IMG/VR virus record: IMGVR_UViG_3300046722_000215
Location: 1-34,069 of that record
DNA: 34,069 nucleotides
Source: a virus
Reading direction: 5' to 3' (one strand)
The position numbers were made by a program, and so were the translations under genes. Every line of letters starts with the position of its first letter. Positions within the stretch are counted from its first letter, which is position 1. Shown piece after piece: positions 14,852 to 24,860 of this stretch. The notes beneath the pieces are model-generated. The model did not search any database and was not told the origin of the DNA. It saw nothing but the letters and a program-made list of their open reading frames with translations.

Positions 14852-17810
14852 GGCCATCATGGGCGCGGCCATGATTGCCGGCGCGGTCATCATTGACGCC
14901 GTGGCGTTATATGCCACGGGCGGCATTGCCGCCTTCTGGCAGCCGGTGTTTTGGGCGCTACTCTCGGGCGGCGTTTCGATGGAAGCGAGCGCTATCGCGC
15001 AGGCCTTGACGAGCAACCGCGGCATGGATATTTCCACGCGCATGGCGGCCGGCTTTCGGCAAATTGTTTATGGAACGCAACGCATCGGGGGCACGACGAT
15101 TTATCAGTCGACCACAGGCGCCGGCGGTTCGGGCGGCGCGTACGTTTACAACATGGTGATTATTCTGGCGACGCATGAGATTGATTGCGCGCAGAATCTC
15201 TATCTCGACGGCCGGCAAGTTTTCTTTCGTTCCGATGGCAGCATCGGCAACGTGGGTGCCGGGAAAGTTTCGAGCCCGCCGGCGACCACGGTCGCCATTG
15301 CCGGCGGCCAGGTTACCGGGATTACGGCCAGCGGCGGCGCCGGTTTTTCGAGCGTGGCGCCGGCGCGCTATCGCGTGCGCATCTATGGCGGCGCCGGCGC
15401 CGGCGCCGCGGCCTATGCAACCGGCGGGCCGGGCGCCTGGTCGGTACACGTGACGGCCGGCGGCGCGGGATATACGACGGCGCCCACGGCCGAGATTCAG
15501 GGCGCCTACACGTTCGGTGGGCACGCGCGTTCTGATGACCCTAATCCGTCCAGCGGCGGCTATCACCTGGGGTATGGTATCGGGCCAGGCGGCCAACATT
15601 ACAACTTCGACGGCAAAGTGTATGCCGAGATTCGATTCGGCGACCAATTGCCGGGGGATGTGATTCAAGAGCTCGCGACCAACGACCCGCAATGGCAGTC
15701 CTATACGCCGAGACAAAATGGGACGCCCTACGTGGGCGGTTGTGCTTATTTGTACGTGAACGTGGGGCGCGATGCGGCCATGTTTCCCACCTATCCCGAG
15801 ATACGCATTACCGTCAACGGTAAAAATCGGATTTACGATCCGCGCACGGGCCAACTAACTTTCACGAGCAACTGGGCGCTTTGCGTGGCCGACGTTTTGA
15901 CCGATACGCAATTTGGCGTGGGTGACCCTGGCGTTAACCTGGCGCAATGGATTGCCGCGGCCAACGTTTGCGACGAGCACGTATTGACGAGCCAGGGCAA
16001 CGAGGCGCGTTATACGCTCAATCTTCACTACGACACGAGCACGAGCGCCGGCGACGCGCTGGGCATGATGATGCCCTGCGCCGCGGGCCGGCTGAGTTAC
16101 ATTGCCGGGGAGTGGTTCATCTGGCCGGCATACTGGCAGGGGCCATCGTTTTCGTTCGATCAAAGCGCCTTGATCGATGCGCCGGTTTGGAATCCTTACC
16201 GGAGTTTTCGCGAGTTAATCAACCGCGTGACGGGAACCTATACGGCGCCCAATTTCCCTTATTCAGTGGCCGGCAATTTCTATGATCGCAACGGTTGGTA
16301 TTACGGGACGAGAGACAACGTTTGGGCGTTCGCTTTTCAGCCTACCAACTTTCCTCAATACGCCGCGGATCCGTTGCACGGGTTTGCGAGCGACGTATTT
16401 CTCGAGGCCGACGGCGGCGTACCGTTGCCGCAAGACATTAGCCTGCGCGGCGTGATTTCGATTGTGCAGGCGCAACGCATCGCCAAAATAACCTTACTGC
16501 GCAACCGGCAACAGGGCTCGGGCAGTTTCCACATGAACCTGGCCGCCTGGCAGATGCAAGAGGCCGATGTTATGCAGTTCACGTTTCAGCAAATGAGTTG
16601 GGCGAACAAGTATTTCGAGATTACCAGAGTGGAGTTTGTGCCTGAGCCGGGGGGCGGGGAGGGCGGCGCGGTGCGGCTCACAACCGCGGTAAGCGTGATA
16701 GAGACGGCGCCCGCGGTGTACGAGTGGGGCGTGGGCGAGGAATTGACGCCTTACGACGTGGCCGCCAATCCGGGCTTTATTCCGGCCAATCCGTTGCCGC
16801 CTACCAATCTCAATCTCGAGGACGATGCGGCCACGCGTCTGGTGCTGGCGAACGGGTTCTCTATTCCGCGGTTGCTGATTTCCTGGACGCCGCCCGACGA
16901 CGCGTATGTAAACATCGGCGGGCACATTCAAGTGCAGTATCAAGACTCGACAGGGCTGTTACTAAGCGGCGCCTGGATCGATGCCGGCCTGTTCGATGGC
17001 GATTCGAGTTATTGCTATATCGACGGCATCGATGCGGTTACTTATCTGAATGCGCGCGTGCGTTCGATGCGCGGCAATGGGGCCGTCAGCGATTGGGCTT
17101 ATTACTCTAACTATAACTGGCAGCATCCCCCCGTCGGGCCGCTTACGGGCACGTTAGTGGTGGTGGGCACGACGCCTAATCCACCTGTATCGACTACCGG
17201 CATGGCCGGCCTGCCGGAGCTCGACAGCATCGCCGTCAACCTATCTGGCAATCCGGTATTTCTGGCGCTTAATATGCAGTTTGCGGCGCGCGGCGCGGGC
17301 GGCGCGGTGACGGGTATCGGCACGTCGTTCGGAAATGCTAAAGGCTCGGCGCCGCCCAATGTCAATATCTCCATCAGCGGCGACGGATCCGGCGCGACGG
17401 CCAGCGTTTCCTTTTCGCCCGGCATTCCGGCCGGCGCCAATACGATTTGGGCGCCGACCCTGACGCTGGTCGGCGGCTCGAATTACAGCGTGGCAACGGC
17501 GACGGTGACCATTGTTGCCGGATCGAGCGATTACACGTCGGGCACGCACACGTATGCCTGTACGGTTGCGGCGATTACGCCCAGTGCCAATGTTCCGGTG
17601 AGCGTGCAAGTGCTCATGGATGGCGCCGCCATTCTCGGGCCGGCGACGGTTTCGACAGATGCAACCGGAATTGCGCGCCTATCGCCGTCGGAATTGATGA
17701 CGCCGGCGCCCGCGGCCGGCAATCACGTTTTCGCAGTGCAAGCGTCGACCACATCGAGCACGCCGGTGGTTTCCACGTCGCGCACCTTTTCGCTTATGAA
17801 TATGGCCTGA
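14844..17810 (+). CDS. Central tail hub / host-specificity protein (J-like)
   Basis: The 988-residue protein starts with a hydrophobic segment (about 1-50), then the [23 protein letters not shown] motif common in J-like hubs, where the phrase before VYG marks the first hub domain. Downstream it has beta hub domains, a region with [16 protein letters not shown] (fibronectin-like, about 670-750), and a Thr/Ser/Gly-rich C-terminus. A Gly/Ala-rich block (about 145-220, with [13 protein letters not shown]) is inserted inside the first hub domain, and a related [13 protein letters not shown] piece occurs near residues 870-895. It anchors the receptor-binding fibre encoded next. Confidence 0.85.
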   Translation: MSKAIMGAAMIAGAVIIDAVALYATGGIAAFWQPVFWALLSGGVSMEASAIAQALTSNRGMDISTRMAAGFRQIVYGTQRIGGTTIYQSTTGAGGSGGAYVYNMVIILATHEIDCAQNLYLDGRQVFFRSDGSIGNVGAGKVSSPPATTVAIAGGQVTGITASGGAGFSSVAPARYRVRIYGGAGAGAAAYATGGPGAWSVHVTAGGAGYTTAPTAEIQGAYTFGGHARSDDPNPSSGGYHLGYGIGPGGQHYNFDGKVYAEIRFGDQLPGDVIQELATNDPQWQSYTPRQNGTPYVGGCAYLYVNVGRDAAMFPTYPEIRITVNGKNRIYDPRTGQLTFTSNWALCVADVLTDTQFGVGDPGVNLAQWIAAANVCDEHVLTSQGNEARYTLNLHYDTSTSAGDALGMMMPCAAGRLSYIAGEWFIWPAYWQGPSFSFDQSALIDAPVWNPYRSFRELINRVTGTYTAPNFPYSVAGNFYDRNGWYYGTRDNVWAFAFQPTNFPQYAADPLHGFASDVFLEADGGVPLPQDISLRGVISIVQAQRIAKITLLRNRQQGSGSFHMNLAAWQMQEADVMQFTFQQMSWANKYFEITRVEFVPEPGGGEGGAVRLTTAVSVIETAPAVYEWGVGEELTPYDVAANPGFIPANPLPPTNLNLEDDAATRLVLANGFSIPRLLISWTPPDDAYVNIGGHIQVQYQDSTGLLLSGAWIDAGLFDGDSSYCYIDGIDAVTYLNARVRSMRGNGAVSDWAYYSNYNWQHPPVGPLTGTLVVVGTTPNPPVSTTGMAGLPELDSIAVNLSGNPVFLALNMQFAARGAGGAVTGIGTSFGNAKGSAPPNVNISISGDGSGATASVSFSPGIPAGANTIWAPTLTLVGGSNYSVATATVTIVAGSSDYTSGTHTYACTVAAITPSANVPVSVQVLMDGAAILGPATVSTDATGIARLSPSELMTPAPAAGNHVFAVQASTTSSTPVVSTSRTFSLMNMA

Positions 17811-17844
17811 TTTCCGGCCTGATTTCTTTTTCTGGGGGCAGCTT

Positions 17845-20800
17845 ATGCAATGCAGAAATTTGTGGGCGGCCGGCGCCCTGGCCGCGGTGATGTGTTTGTC
17901 GAGCGCGGCGCAAACGCCCGGCGTGGGTTATGTCTCGATGACGGCCGCTCACGTGAGCGACGCAACCGGCGCCTTGCTCGCGAGCGGCACGATTTCGTTT
18001 GCGCCCGTCGATAACAATGGAAAGCCGATAAGTTTCAGAACCGGCGGGCCGGGCGGGCAAGTTATCTCGGCGCCGGTAACTACGCCGGTGACCAACGGCG
18101 CCTATACGCTGATTTTGGCCGATACTGCTCTAACTTCGCCCGTCAATGTTTGTTACTCGGTGACCATTATCGACAACGTGACAGGCTTTAACTTGCTGGG
18201 GCCAGGTTATACGTGCGTACAGCCGGCCGGCTCGGGGCAGGCGGTGACGGGCTCGCAGTCGTGGTGTACGGCCGCCGGTGGATCCGCGGGCGGCGCCTGC
18301 AATTGGGACCAATACATTCCCAACCTGGCCGGCCAAATTGTGACGCAACCGGGACCGACGGGGCCGGTGGGACCGACGGGGCCGGTGGGACCGACGGGGC
18401 CGGTGGGACCGACGGGGCCGGTGGGACCGACGGGGCCGCTGGGACCAATAGGGCCGAATGGGCCGCCGGGCGGCTCGCTCTCTTATCCGGGCGTGGTTTC
18501 AGATGGCTCGAACGGCATGAATATCGCGGGCAGCTTGAAAATTAGTGGCACATCTATAACTTTTCCCGACGCAACGACTCAATCGACGGCCGCAAAGGGT
18601 GGCGTGCCATCAGCCAATATCATTCGTGCAGGCAACACAGGTGCTAACGGTTCTCCCATGCCGCAACAGGTATTCGCTCATCTGGGCAATTCGCTGGTGG
18701 CTGCTGACACTGGGTTTATGACCGAGTTTTGTTCTGAAACAGGAACGGTGCTTAGTTCTACTCCGCTTTCTCCAAATATGATGATTGGTCATCAGTGCCG
18801 TTCGTCTACTAATATCACTGTGAATTCAGGCAATGTGGTCACGCTGCTTCTCAATAATGCCGACGGATACTTGCAAGTAGGAACGCGCTTCACGGCATTC
18901 GGAAGTGCGGTTGTTGACGGAGGATGCCTCTATGATTCTTATGTTGCTATTGCGCCTACTAATGCGACTACTCTAACCTTCTCAACTGCTTCACCTGCCA
19001 ATCCTTGCCCTCCTTTGGTGAGTACTCCAGCAACGGTAATTATAACAACCTCCTATCAGAAATTCGGAATGAATGGGGGGACGCTCGATTCGTGGTTTAC
19101 TGTGCCAGCGGCTACTTTTCCTTGGGGTTACAACGCTTACAAAGCATGGGTGCAAGGTGCTATCGCAGCAGGGCAAACTCCCATCACGATCTGGGAGGAT
19201 GCGGGGATCATGACCAACAGTACCCGCTTGAGCGCAATGGATTACCGTACGTGGATGGCTGATTTCCTGCCCAAGCTGGCGGCAATGGAAGCCATCACCG
19301 CAACCAATCCAGCAGGACAGACGGTTGCAGTATCGAGTTTTCCCATGTACATGACGACCGGGAACCCCGAAGCCTGTCAGACAGGTACTACCACGGCCAA
19401 TCTATCTCCTTGCTCGGGAGGCTCTAATACAGGTGCGGGCGGCGTTTATGTTCCGCCCTCTCAGATGGTGGCAGGGATTCAATACGTTTTTCCCTATGGT
19501 ACTACCGGGAGCACATTCACCACTCCAGCTACGATCACATCAGGAGCGTTTGCAGCAGGAACAGTAACAGCCACGCTGGATGTATGCCCACCTGATCTTT
19601 GGGGCGGTCCCGGAGATGCTCTCTTCACCACTACTGATGCTGGCGGCTTGCTGCGTCATCATGGGAATCTTGTACAGATGGTGCTCGATACGGCGGGAAG
19701 CGGCGTGCAAGAGTTAGTCAGTCTGACAGCCATCATTCCGACTGGAGTTACAGGGCTGCATGGATTTCAGACCTGCCAAACTACCTTTACAGCGGCGTTC
19801 GCTCATGGGGCCAATGCCCCAATTGTGACCACGCAATTTACAGCAGACCAGACATGGACAGATTGGAAACTGGAAATTCCTTATGATGTAGCCGCGTTAT
19901 ATCCAAATATCAAAATAATCGACACCTTGAGTGCCATGGGGCGACAGGTTATCAATCCCGGCCTTTGGACTGCGAATGAGTTACACCCGACTCTTACGGG
20001 TTATGGTCTAAGAGCCTCACGTATTCTATTAGCAGCAGCACCCTTTCAAGTCGCGCCACAGACCCCGCCTACACCTAATCCTGAAACCTTCATGCAGGAT
20101 GTTGTTTGGATCACGCAGAGCAAACCAGCACTCGATATAGCATTTGATCCCGATGTTGCTGTAAGAGCAAGAGGTTTAGCTTTAGGTAACAACTGTGGTG
20201 CCTACTATTCCAAATGTAATCTTGATCCAAACTTCTTTTATCCAAGCCAGATTGGAAATCAAAACACAGCAAGTGGTACCGCTGGTGTTTATGGTTCCAG
20301 CATGCCTGCGGCTACAGGGCAAATACTCACAGCGGACGGACAGACAGGCGATTTCATTTGTATGGCCGTAGGCGGCTGTTGGCAGCCAACAACTATACCT
20401 ACACCAACAGTTTTAGCTGCGAATAACGTGCGTATCACCTACACCGGCACTCCCACCAACACCCTGCAAGGCAGGCTCGATATTATGCGTGCCTATTATG
20501 TCGATCCTGTACAGGGTTCATTCTTCGCCGCGCATCAGATGACTTATCCCTTGAGTGGAACCTATAACCTTACGATCAGTTCGAGTACCACCACAACGAT
20601 TGTGTTTACTGTCCAAAAAGGCCAGAATCCGGCTATTATCGGCGGTACAAACCTGAGTTGCCAACAGATCGAGATGCAAACCGGAGACTGGATTCTTTGG
20701 GCGGGAAATCTACCGGGATTGTCAGGCACGGCGGGAGGCAAGACGCAGCTTGCAGCTACGGGAAGTTGGAACCCAACCACTTGTACATGGACCGATGCCA

Positions 20801-21624
20801 GCGCCAGCTTTCCAGCTATCACAGCGGGAGTCATGGCGAATCTGGTGCAGCAGTACCGGGCGGGAGATGCTTCTTTCAACACCGTCACTGCGGCCAGCCT
20901 AAATGTCGCGGTGCTTACCCCCAGTGTGGGAGTATCCATTGCCGCGACTCCAGCATACCCGACAGGTGGCTTCTTGCTCGGTTCCACTGCCGCAATTACG
21001 GGTGGCAACTGCGCCAATGGGACAGCTTATAGTTTCAAGACTGCCTACATGCCCCTCTACTGGGGTACGAATTACGCTCATGCGGGGGCAATCGGGACTA
21101 CTGTAGGGAACTGGACGCCAGTAACAGGAACCACTACAGACACCATCAGAATATCATTTAGCGGGGCAGGGTCAATAGCACCATACGGCTACACAATTGT
21201 GCTTTACTTGCAAATTGCAGGTATCTATTATGCTGTTGGTAGTGCTCCGACAGCATCAGTCGTTACGACATGCCCCGCAACCGGGGCGGGTTTGTCTCCT
21301 GCCAATGCAGCCGACAACAGCAGCCTTGGATACACGGGAGGAACTTTCAACTCTACAGCCAGTCAGACCACGGTGAACTGTGGGACTTCCGGCACCGCGA
21401 TCTTCGCGCAAACGCAGGCGGGGACTTCAGAGAAGAAAGTTTTAGTTCATTTGGCCGCGTGCAACGGCGCGGCCAGTTATACGTTCCCCACGGCGTACAC
21501 CAACACGCCCGGTATTTTCCCGTCCAGCACGGCGGCGGCGGCATTGGTGACGGCGCTCTCGAATACGGCGGTGACAGTCACGGGGAGTACGAGCACGGGC
21601 ACGATTGTGTTAGATGATTTTTGA
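17845..21624 (+). CDS. Mosaic receptor-binding tail fibre with collagen stalk and SGNH-like domain
   Basis: The 1259-residue protein has five parts. Residues 1-23 look like a Sec signal peptide (basic start, hydrophobic core, SAAQ). A beta domain follows to about 165. Residues 169-208 are collagen-like Gly-Pro-Thr/Val repeats. Residues about 250-720 contain SGNH-hydrolase-like blocks: LGNSL (Ser283), [12 protein letters not shown], and [10 protein letters not shown] (His714). The rest is Ser/Thr/Gly-rich beta sequence ending in a [15 protein letters not shown] domain. DNA from about 18540 to 21440 is distinctly lower in GC than the rest of the window; both ends return to high GC. This is the likely host-recognition and possibly glycan-deacetylating protein, acquired by domain replacement. 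GGGGG precedes ATG 17845. Confidence 0.82.
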   Translation: MQCRNLWAAGALAAVMCLSSAAQTPGVGYVSMTAAHVSDATGALLASGTISFAPVDNNGKPISFRTGGPGGQVISAPVTTPVTNGAYTLILADTALTSPVNVCYSVTIIDNVTGFNLLGPGYTCVQPAGSGQAVTGSQSWCTAAGGSAGGACNWDQYIPNLAGQIVTQPGPTGPVGPTGPVGPTGPVGPTGPVGPTGPLGPIGPNGPPGGSLSYPGVVSDGSNGMNIAGSLKISGTSITFPDATTQSTAAKGGVPSANIIRAGNTGANGSPMPQQVFAHLGNSLVAADTGFMTEFCSETGTVLSSTPLSPNMMIGHQCRSSTNITVNSGNVVTLLLNNADGYLQVGTRFTAFGSAVVDGGCLYDSYVAIAPTNATTLTFSTASPANPCPPLVSTPATVIITTSYQKFGMNGGTLDSWFTVPAATFPWGYNAYKAWVQGAIAAGQTPITIWEDAGIMTNSTRLSAMDYRTWMADFLPKLAAMEAITATNPAGQTVAVSSFPMYMTTGNPEACQTGTTTANLSPCSGGSNTGAGGVYVPPSQMVAGIQYVFPYGTTGSTFTTPATITSGAFAAGTVTATLDVCPPDLWGGPGDALFTTTDAGGLLRHHGNLVQMVLDTAGSGVQELVSLTAIIPTGVTGLHGFQTCQTTFTAAFAHGANAPIVTTQFTADQTWTDWKLEIPYDVAALYPNIKIIDTLSAMGRQVINPGLWTANELHPTLTGYGLRASRILLAAAPFQVAPQTPPTPNPETFMQDVVWITQSKPALDIAFDPDVAVRARGLALGNNCGAYYSKCNLDPNFFYPSQIGNQNTASGTAGVYGSSMPAATGQILTADGQTGDFICMAVGGCWQPTTIPTPTVLAANNVRITYTGTPTNTLQGRLDIMRAYYVDPVQGSFFAAHQMTYPLSGTYNLTISSSTTTTIVFTVQKGQNPAIIGGTNLSCQQIEMQTGDWILWAGNLPGLSGTAGGKTQLAATGSWNPTTCTWTDASASFPAITAGVMANLVQQYRAGDASFNTVTAASLNVAVLTPSVGVSIAATPAYPTGGFLLGSTAAITGGNCANGTAYSFKTAYMPLYWGTNYAHAGAIGTTVGNWTPVTGTTTDTIRISFSGAGSIAPYGYTIVLYLQIAGIYYAVGSAPTASVVTTCPATGAGLSPANAADNSSLGYTGGTFNSTASQTTVNCGTSGTAIFAQTQAGTSEKKVLVHLAACNGAASYTFPTAYTNTPGIFPSSTAAAALVTALSNTAVTVTGSTSTGTIVLDDF
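18352..18441 (+). repeat. Five tandem 18-bp units encoding the collagen-like stalk
   Basis: GGACCGACGGGGCCGGTG is repeated five times without interruption; the last unit has one change (GCTG). It encodes (Gly-Pro-Thr-Gly-Pro-Val)n and continues into degenerate Gly-Pro-X units. Copy number is likely to vary by slippage and would change stalk length. Confidence 0.97.
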
Positions 21625-21656
21625 GCAGGGGCGTTTATCTTTAGGGAGGGGAAAGC

Positions 21657-22313
21657 ATGATACGCGCGCAGATACTCGAGCTCGAGCACGAGCAGTGGAC
21701 GGCCGAGGTGGGGCCGGATATCAACGAGCCGGCCGCCGAGAATTACCGCATCGCGCAGGCCAACGATGCGCTGAGTCTGGTGATGTGTTCGTCAAAGGCT
21801 TATTCGGGATGGTTGGCGAAGCAGGTATCGCCGCTGGTGTTCGAAAGTGCCCGGATTAAATTTCACTATGCCATGATGACCGACGATGCTACGCGGATCT
21901 GCGCGCAGGTAGCGGAAACCGACGCCAAAATCACCGACGGCCAGGGGTGGACCTATGATTTAAGCGCGCAATGGGAGATGGTGAAAAGCGCCGAGGGGTG
22001 GATGTTTCAAATTGACGATGCCGATTGGAAGTGGACCGATACGGGCATCGTGATTCCCGCCGCCACGGCTTATGACACGCAGGAGTTCGTCATTCACTAT
22101 CGGCTCGACTACCAACAAAAGGCCAGCGCCGTCGTTTCCGTAGAGGTGGACAACGAGGGTTTCGAAGTGCCGGAAAGTTTGTGGTGGATTCCCGCCCGCG
22201 AAGTAGGTTGGGCGCCGAGTGAGATTGTGACTCAACTACAGCAGTGCAACCGCGGCGAGCCGGGTGGCTACACTCTGCGCTTTTCGAACATCGGTTACGT
22301 GCTCGAGGCCTGA
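21657..22313 (+). CDS. Protein following the tail fibre, unknown function
   Basis: The 218-residue acidic protein is rich in Trp and aromatic residues in its second half (DADWKWTDTGIVIP, YDTQEFVIHYRLDYQQ, ESLWWIPAREVGW). That fits a beta-sandwich, perhaps a fibre-associated or chaperone-type tail component. It has a strong GGGAGGGG ribosome site nine bases before ATG 21657. GC returns to the phage norm here, so it is not part of the low-GC insert. I do not recognise the family. Confidence 0.75.
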   Translation: MIRAQILELEHEQWTAEVGPDINEPAAENYRIAQANDALSLVMCSSKAYSGWLAKQVSPLVFESARIKFHYAMMTDDATRICAQVAETDAKITDGQGWTYDLSAQWEMVKSAEGWMFQIDDADWKWTDTGIVIPAATAYDTQEFVIHYRLDYQQKASAVVSVEVDNEGFEVPESLWWIPAREVGWAPSEIVTQLQQCNRGEPGGYTLRFSNIGYVLEA

Positions 22314-22318
22314 ATGTG

Positions 22319-22483
22319 TCAGTCGTCGCGGCGGTATTCGAGCGCAAAACCTTCGTCGACGCCCAGGCGGTAGAGGGCCAACTTTAAGACGCTGGTACGG
22401 TCAAGGCCGAGTTTGCGGGCCAGTTTATCGAGCAGGCGAATGTGCGCCATAGGTAAGCGGATATGGACACTCTGTGTTGGCAT
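22319..22483 (-). CDS. Ribbon-helix-helix DNA-binding protein
   Basis: The 54-residue minus-strand protein has a beta strand (TQSVHIRLP) followed by two helices (HIRLLDKLARKLG and RTSVLKLALYRLG), the CopG/Arc-type ribbon-helix-helix fold that dimerises and reads DNA with its strand. Besides the integrase it is the only supported minus-strand gene. The frame runs back to a GTG at 22525, but ATG 22483 gives the compact domain; the ribosome site is weak and a TATAAC lies just upstream, so a leaderless message is possible. It probably regulates itself or the rightward genes. Confidence 0.75.
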   Translation of the reverse strand: MPTQSVHIRLPMAHIRLLDKLARKLGLDRTSVLKLALYRLGVDEGFALEYRRDD

Positions 22484-22888
22484 GGGGTTATACTCACGGC
22501 TAATGTGTGGCCACGGTGTAGCCACATGAGGACCACGCTGTGTGAATAAGAGATGACAAATTTTTCTCTTGACTTTTAATTACGCGCGCGGTTACTTTAG
22601 GTCGGTTGTTAAGTTTGTAGGGTACTTGTGATTGAATTACCAGGCGATTTCTAGAAGTTAGAGTTAGTCGAAAGGGTTCGATTTAAATTTCGAAGCGGGC
22701 GCTATAGCGCGTGAGTGATTCCGCGTTGATATTGAATGGCGTCATGCCGAATTTCGCGTGCTTGGCCTGCGCCCGGCATGCGAACGCCTGGCGCAGTATG
22801 AACGACTCTGCGCGTTTCCAGGCAAAACTTATGCCTCAATCTTTGCGTACGGCTCAATCTTGTTATCGATTACAAGGGGGGCGCCGAG
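22484..22888. promoter_or_regulatory. Divergent regulatory region with inverted repeat and promoter-like elements
   Basis: This 405-base, AT-richer gap separates the minus-strand regulator from the next + gene. TGTGGC (22506-22511) and GCCACA (22521-22526) form an inverted repeat with nine bases between, a plausible operator for the ribbon-helix-helix protein. TTGACT at 22569-22574 could be a -35 box, with TACTTT 18 bases later as a poor -10. From about 22711 to 22888 two frames are open (from 22711 and 22758), but neither has a ribosome site and both run into the next gene, so I left them unannotated. Confidence 0.5.
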
Positions 22889-23485
22889 ATGTGCGAGAGG
22901 GAATTTGCGCGCGCGGCCATGCCGGCGCTCATCCAGGCTTTGCCGGTTTTTGAGGGCGCGCCGGTGCCGTGGTTCGCGGCCTGGCGTGAGCATCGGCCGG
23001 ATTTCGCCGCCGGCATTTCCAACCAAAAATTCGAACGGGCCAACTATCAGCACGTCTGCGTGGTATGCGGCCGGCGCCTGCGGCCGCCGGTGGGTTTTTT
23101 CGGTTATGTCTTGACGCCCATGGAACGGGCGGCATTCTGGCCGCCGGCGCACGTCGATTGCGCCACGTGGTCGATGCGCCATTGCCCGTTTATTCGCAGT
23201 GTAGAGGATAACGATCCGCACGTGAAAATGGTTTGGATCACGCGCCGCTGGTCGACGGTGCCGTATGGGGCCGGGCCGGATGGGCGGCGGGCCTGGTTTC
23301 TTTTGGGGCCGCCGCGGGGCGTCGAATGGTACGTCGGGGGGCGCGCCGCCACGCGCGCCGAAGTTTTACACGCGTTGCGTCTCGAGTTGCGCGGGCTCGA
23401 GTGGGGCGAATCGGGGCAATATGGCCGCGTGTTTGGGCTCGGCCGGCGTAAGCGTCAACTGCAGCGCTGGTTGCCTGCTAGCTAA
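22889..23485 (+). CDS. Zinc-binding protein of unknown function (CxxC...HxxC)
   Basis: The 198-residue protein has a recognisable phage-type pattern in its first half: HVCVVCGRRL (C57, C60), a hydrophobic segment GFFGYVLTPMERAAFWPP, then HVDC (H88, C91) and CPF (C99), which together make a likely metal site. The second half contains VKMVWITRRW and an aromatic-rich region. Similar proteins occur in other actinobacterial and soil phages as far as I recall, without known function. AAGGGGGGC precedes ATG 22889. Confidence 0.7.
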   Translation: MCEREFARAAMPALIQALPVFEGAPVPWFAAWREHRPDFAAGISNQKFERANYQHVCVVCGRRLRPPVGFFGYVLTPMERAAFWPPAHVDCATWSMRHCPFIRSVEDNDPHVKMVWITRRWSTVPYGAGPDGRRAWFLLGPPRGVEWYVGGRAATRAEVLHALRLELRGLEWGESGQYGRVFGLGRRKRQLQRWLPAS

Positions 23486-23515
23486 TTGCAGCAATTTTTC
23501 CCTGGAGGTGTTGGC

Positions 23516-23620
23516 ATGTTCTGGATAGAGATTTTGAAATTTCTTTTCTGGCCGGCATTGGTGGCTTTCCTTCTAACCTTTGTGCCGTGGCCGCGGAGAC
23601 GGGAGAAACGGAAGTTATGA
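23516..23620 (+). CDS. 34-residue single-helix membrane peptide
   Basis: A short frame with GGAGG at 23503-23507, eight bases before the ATG, encodes MFWIEILKFLFWPALVAFLL followed by a basic end (PRRREKRKL). It has one membrane helix and a positive cytoplasmic tail. It stops directly before the next ATG, so the two are likely co-translated. Such peptides can be spanin, holin-antagonist or membrane-stress proteins; nothing here decides. Confidence 0.6.
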   Translation: MFWIEILKFLFWPALVAFLLTFVPWPRRREKRKL

Positions 23621-24028
23621 ATGGGTTCGATATGGATACACGCCATTTGTCACCAATGTTGGAACCGGCGCCAACCGGATAAGCGAATCCCGGTTGTCGA
23701 GGGCGACGAGTTTTGTTGTTTTTGCCATGCGCGGCGGGCGGCCGGCATTTACGTGCGCGAGAATCCGGCGCACCTGGCCTGCAGGGGGGAGCATCGGGCG
23801 CCGCCGGCGCGCTCGGTGAGTTATGCGGCGCCGGCCGCGGCCGCGGCCGAGTCATTCATCGGCAATGGTTGCCAGCACGAGCCGGCCGACCCGGATGCGG
23901 GCGGGGGGACGTTGTGTTGGCATTGCGGCGCCATGATTTGCTATGACGGCGGGCAATGGCGGTCGCTCAAGGTCGGCGCCGGCGGGAAATTCTCAGAGCT
24001 CGGGCCAAGGGTAAAGAATCCCGCTTGA
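23621..24028 (+). CDS. Double zinc-ribbon protein, unknown function
   Basis: The 135-residue protein has two Cys clusters. The first is C10, C13, C32, C33 and C35 (CHQC...CCFC), and the second is C84, C99 and C102 (CWHCGAMI), separated by an Ala-rich linker. Pairs of CxxC suggest two zinc ribbons, as in small nucleic-acid-binding or adaptor proteins. It begins immediately after the previous stop and is followed by a terminator. Confidence 0.65.
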   Translation: MGSIWIHAICHQCWNRRQPDKRIPVVEGDEFCCFCHARRAAGIYVRENPAHLACRGEHRAPPARSVSYAAPAAAAAESFIGNGCQHEPADPDAGGGTLCWHCGAMICYDGGQWRSLKVGAGGKFSELGPRVKNPA

Positions 24029-24053
24029 GAAGGGTTCTGCTCTTCGGTTCGGG

Positions 24054-24085
24054 AAAAGGGCGTTTCCCGTCATGCGCCCTTTTTT
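24054..24085 (+). terminator. Intrinsic terminator after the zinc-ribbon gene
   Basis: AAAAGGGCG (24054-24062) pairs with CGCCCTTTT starting at 24075, with a 12-base loop, and runs straight into a T tract. It separates the zinc-ribbon gene from the leader of the triplicated family. Confidence 0.75.
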
Positions 24086-24154
24086 GAGTCGCGGCGTTGA
24101 CTATCCCCCGATTGGTTTACGCCGCGGCTATCAGGCACGAAGGGAGCACCAACC
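24081..24154 (+). promoter_or_regulatory. Conserved hairpin leader, copy A
   Basis: The leader contains an 8-bp inverted repeat, CGCGGCGT at 24090-24097 and ACGCCGCG at 24119-24126, around a 21-base loop, then GAAGGGAGC as ribosome site before ATG 24155. Nearly the same sequence is repeated before the third paralogue (24861-24934). Conservation of both stem arms and of most of the loop suggests a functional RNA or operator. Confidence 0.65.
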
Positions 24155-24460
24155 ATGCGCGGCGTATTGACGCAAGCGGAGCACGAGGCGATTTGTCGGG
24201 CTTTAATCGATGAAGGAAAATTGGTCGAGGTGGGGTTTGAGAGTCTGCGCTTTCTTGTCATGGCCGCCGATGCGCCCGAGGTTCAAGTAAATGAAATGCG
24301 TATGGCGTTCTTCGCCGGCGCGCAGCATGTATTTGCCAGCATCGTATCGATGCTTGAGCCCGGCGCCGAGGCTACCGATAACGACCTGATGCGTATGAGT
24401 CTGATTCAGATCGAGCTCGAAATATTTGTGCAGCAATTCAAGGCTAGATCTGCCGGCTAA
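24155..24460 (+). CDS. Paralogue 1 of a triplicated helical protein family
   Basis: The 101-residue, mainly helical protein shares a pattern with the next two: (T)xAEHxAICRALIDxGKL, LRF near residue 33, FFAGAQHVFASI, MLEPGAE, then an ELExFVxQ end. It has no Cys cluster, membrane helix or known catalytic motif. A FF-GAQ-xxF-I core like this occurs in phage proteins of unknown function. It is preceded by leader copy A and is about 22 bases from paralogue 2. Confidence 0.75.
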   Translation: MRGVLTQAEHEAICRALIDEGKLVEVGFESLRFLVMAADAPEVQVNEMRMAFFAGAQHVFASIVSMLEPGAEATDNDLMRMSLIQIELEIFVQQFKARSAG

Positions 24461-24482
24461 AACAACGAAGGGAGCGCAAACC

Positions 24483-24821
24483 ATGCGCGACTACCGCTCA
24501 AGGCGATGCTTTGCCAGATCATCTTACCTATTGACGCCCGCCGAGCATGAGGCGATTTGTCGGGCTTTAATCGACCAGGGAAAATTGATCGAGGCGGAAT
24601 TTATGGCTCTGCGCTTTTGCGCGATGGACGCCGATGCACTCGAGGTTGAAGTAAGGGAAGCGCGCCAGATTTTCTTCCTCGGAGCGCAGTATGTATTTTC
24701 GCGCATCCGTTTGATGCTCGAGCCGGGCGCAGAGGTTACCGAGAACGACCGGACGCGTATAACCCTGTTTCAGACCGAGCTCGAAACATTTGTGGAGCAA
24801 TTGCTAAAATCTGCCGGCTAA
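24483..24821 (+). CDS. Paralogue 2 of the triplicated family
   Basis: The 112-residue protein carries an extra 14-residue basic N-terminus (RDYRSRRCFARSS) before the shared TPAEHEAICRALIDQGKLIEAE block, then FFLGAQYVFSRI and MLEPGAEVTEND. ATG 24483 has GAAGGGAGC upstream, the same ribosome site as the siblings, but the hairpin leader is absent; the gap to paralogue 1 is too short for it. It is probably translated from the paralogue 1 message. Its trailing sequence (CGTGGCCTGCA...) recurs after paralogue 3. Confidence 0.75.
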   Translation: MRDYRSRRCFARSSYLLTPAEHEAICRALIDQGKLIEAEFMALRFCAMDADALEVEVREARQIFFLGAQYVFSRIRLMLEPGAEVTENDRTRITLFQTELETFVEQLLKSAG

Positions 24822-24860
24822 TCGTGGCCTGCAAGGAGGGCGGGCCGGCCTGGTTTCTTT

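Noticed and set aside
18352-18441. Tandem repeats as a possible CRISPR array
   Set aside because: The units are contiguous 18-mers without spacers and encode a collagen-like stalk in frame.
17845-21624. Diversity-generating retroelement acting on the fibre
   Set aside because: No reverse transcriptase gene and no template/variable repeat pair were seen in the window.
22711-22953. Short + frames before the zinc-binding protein (22711 and 22758 starts)
   Set aside because: No ribosome sites, and both run deep into the well-supported 22889 gene. A small real gene cannot be excluded.
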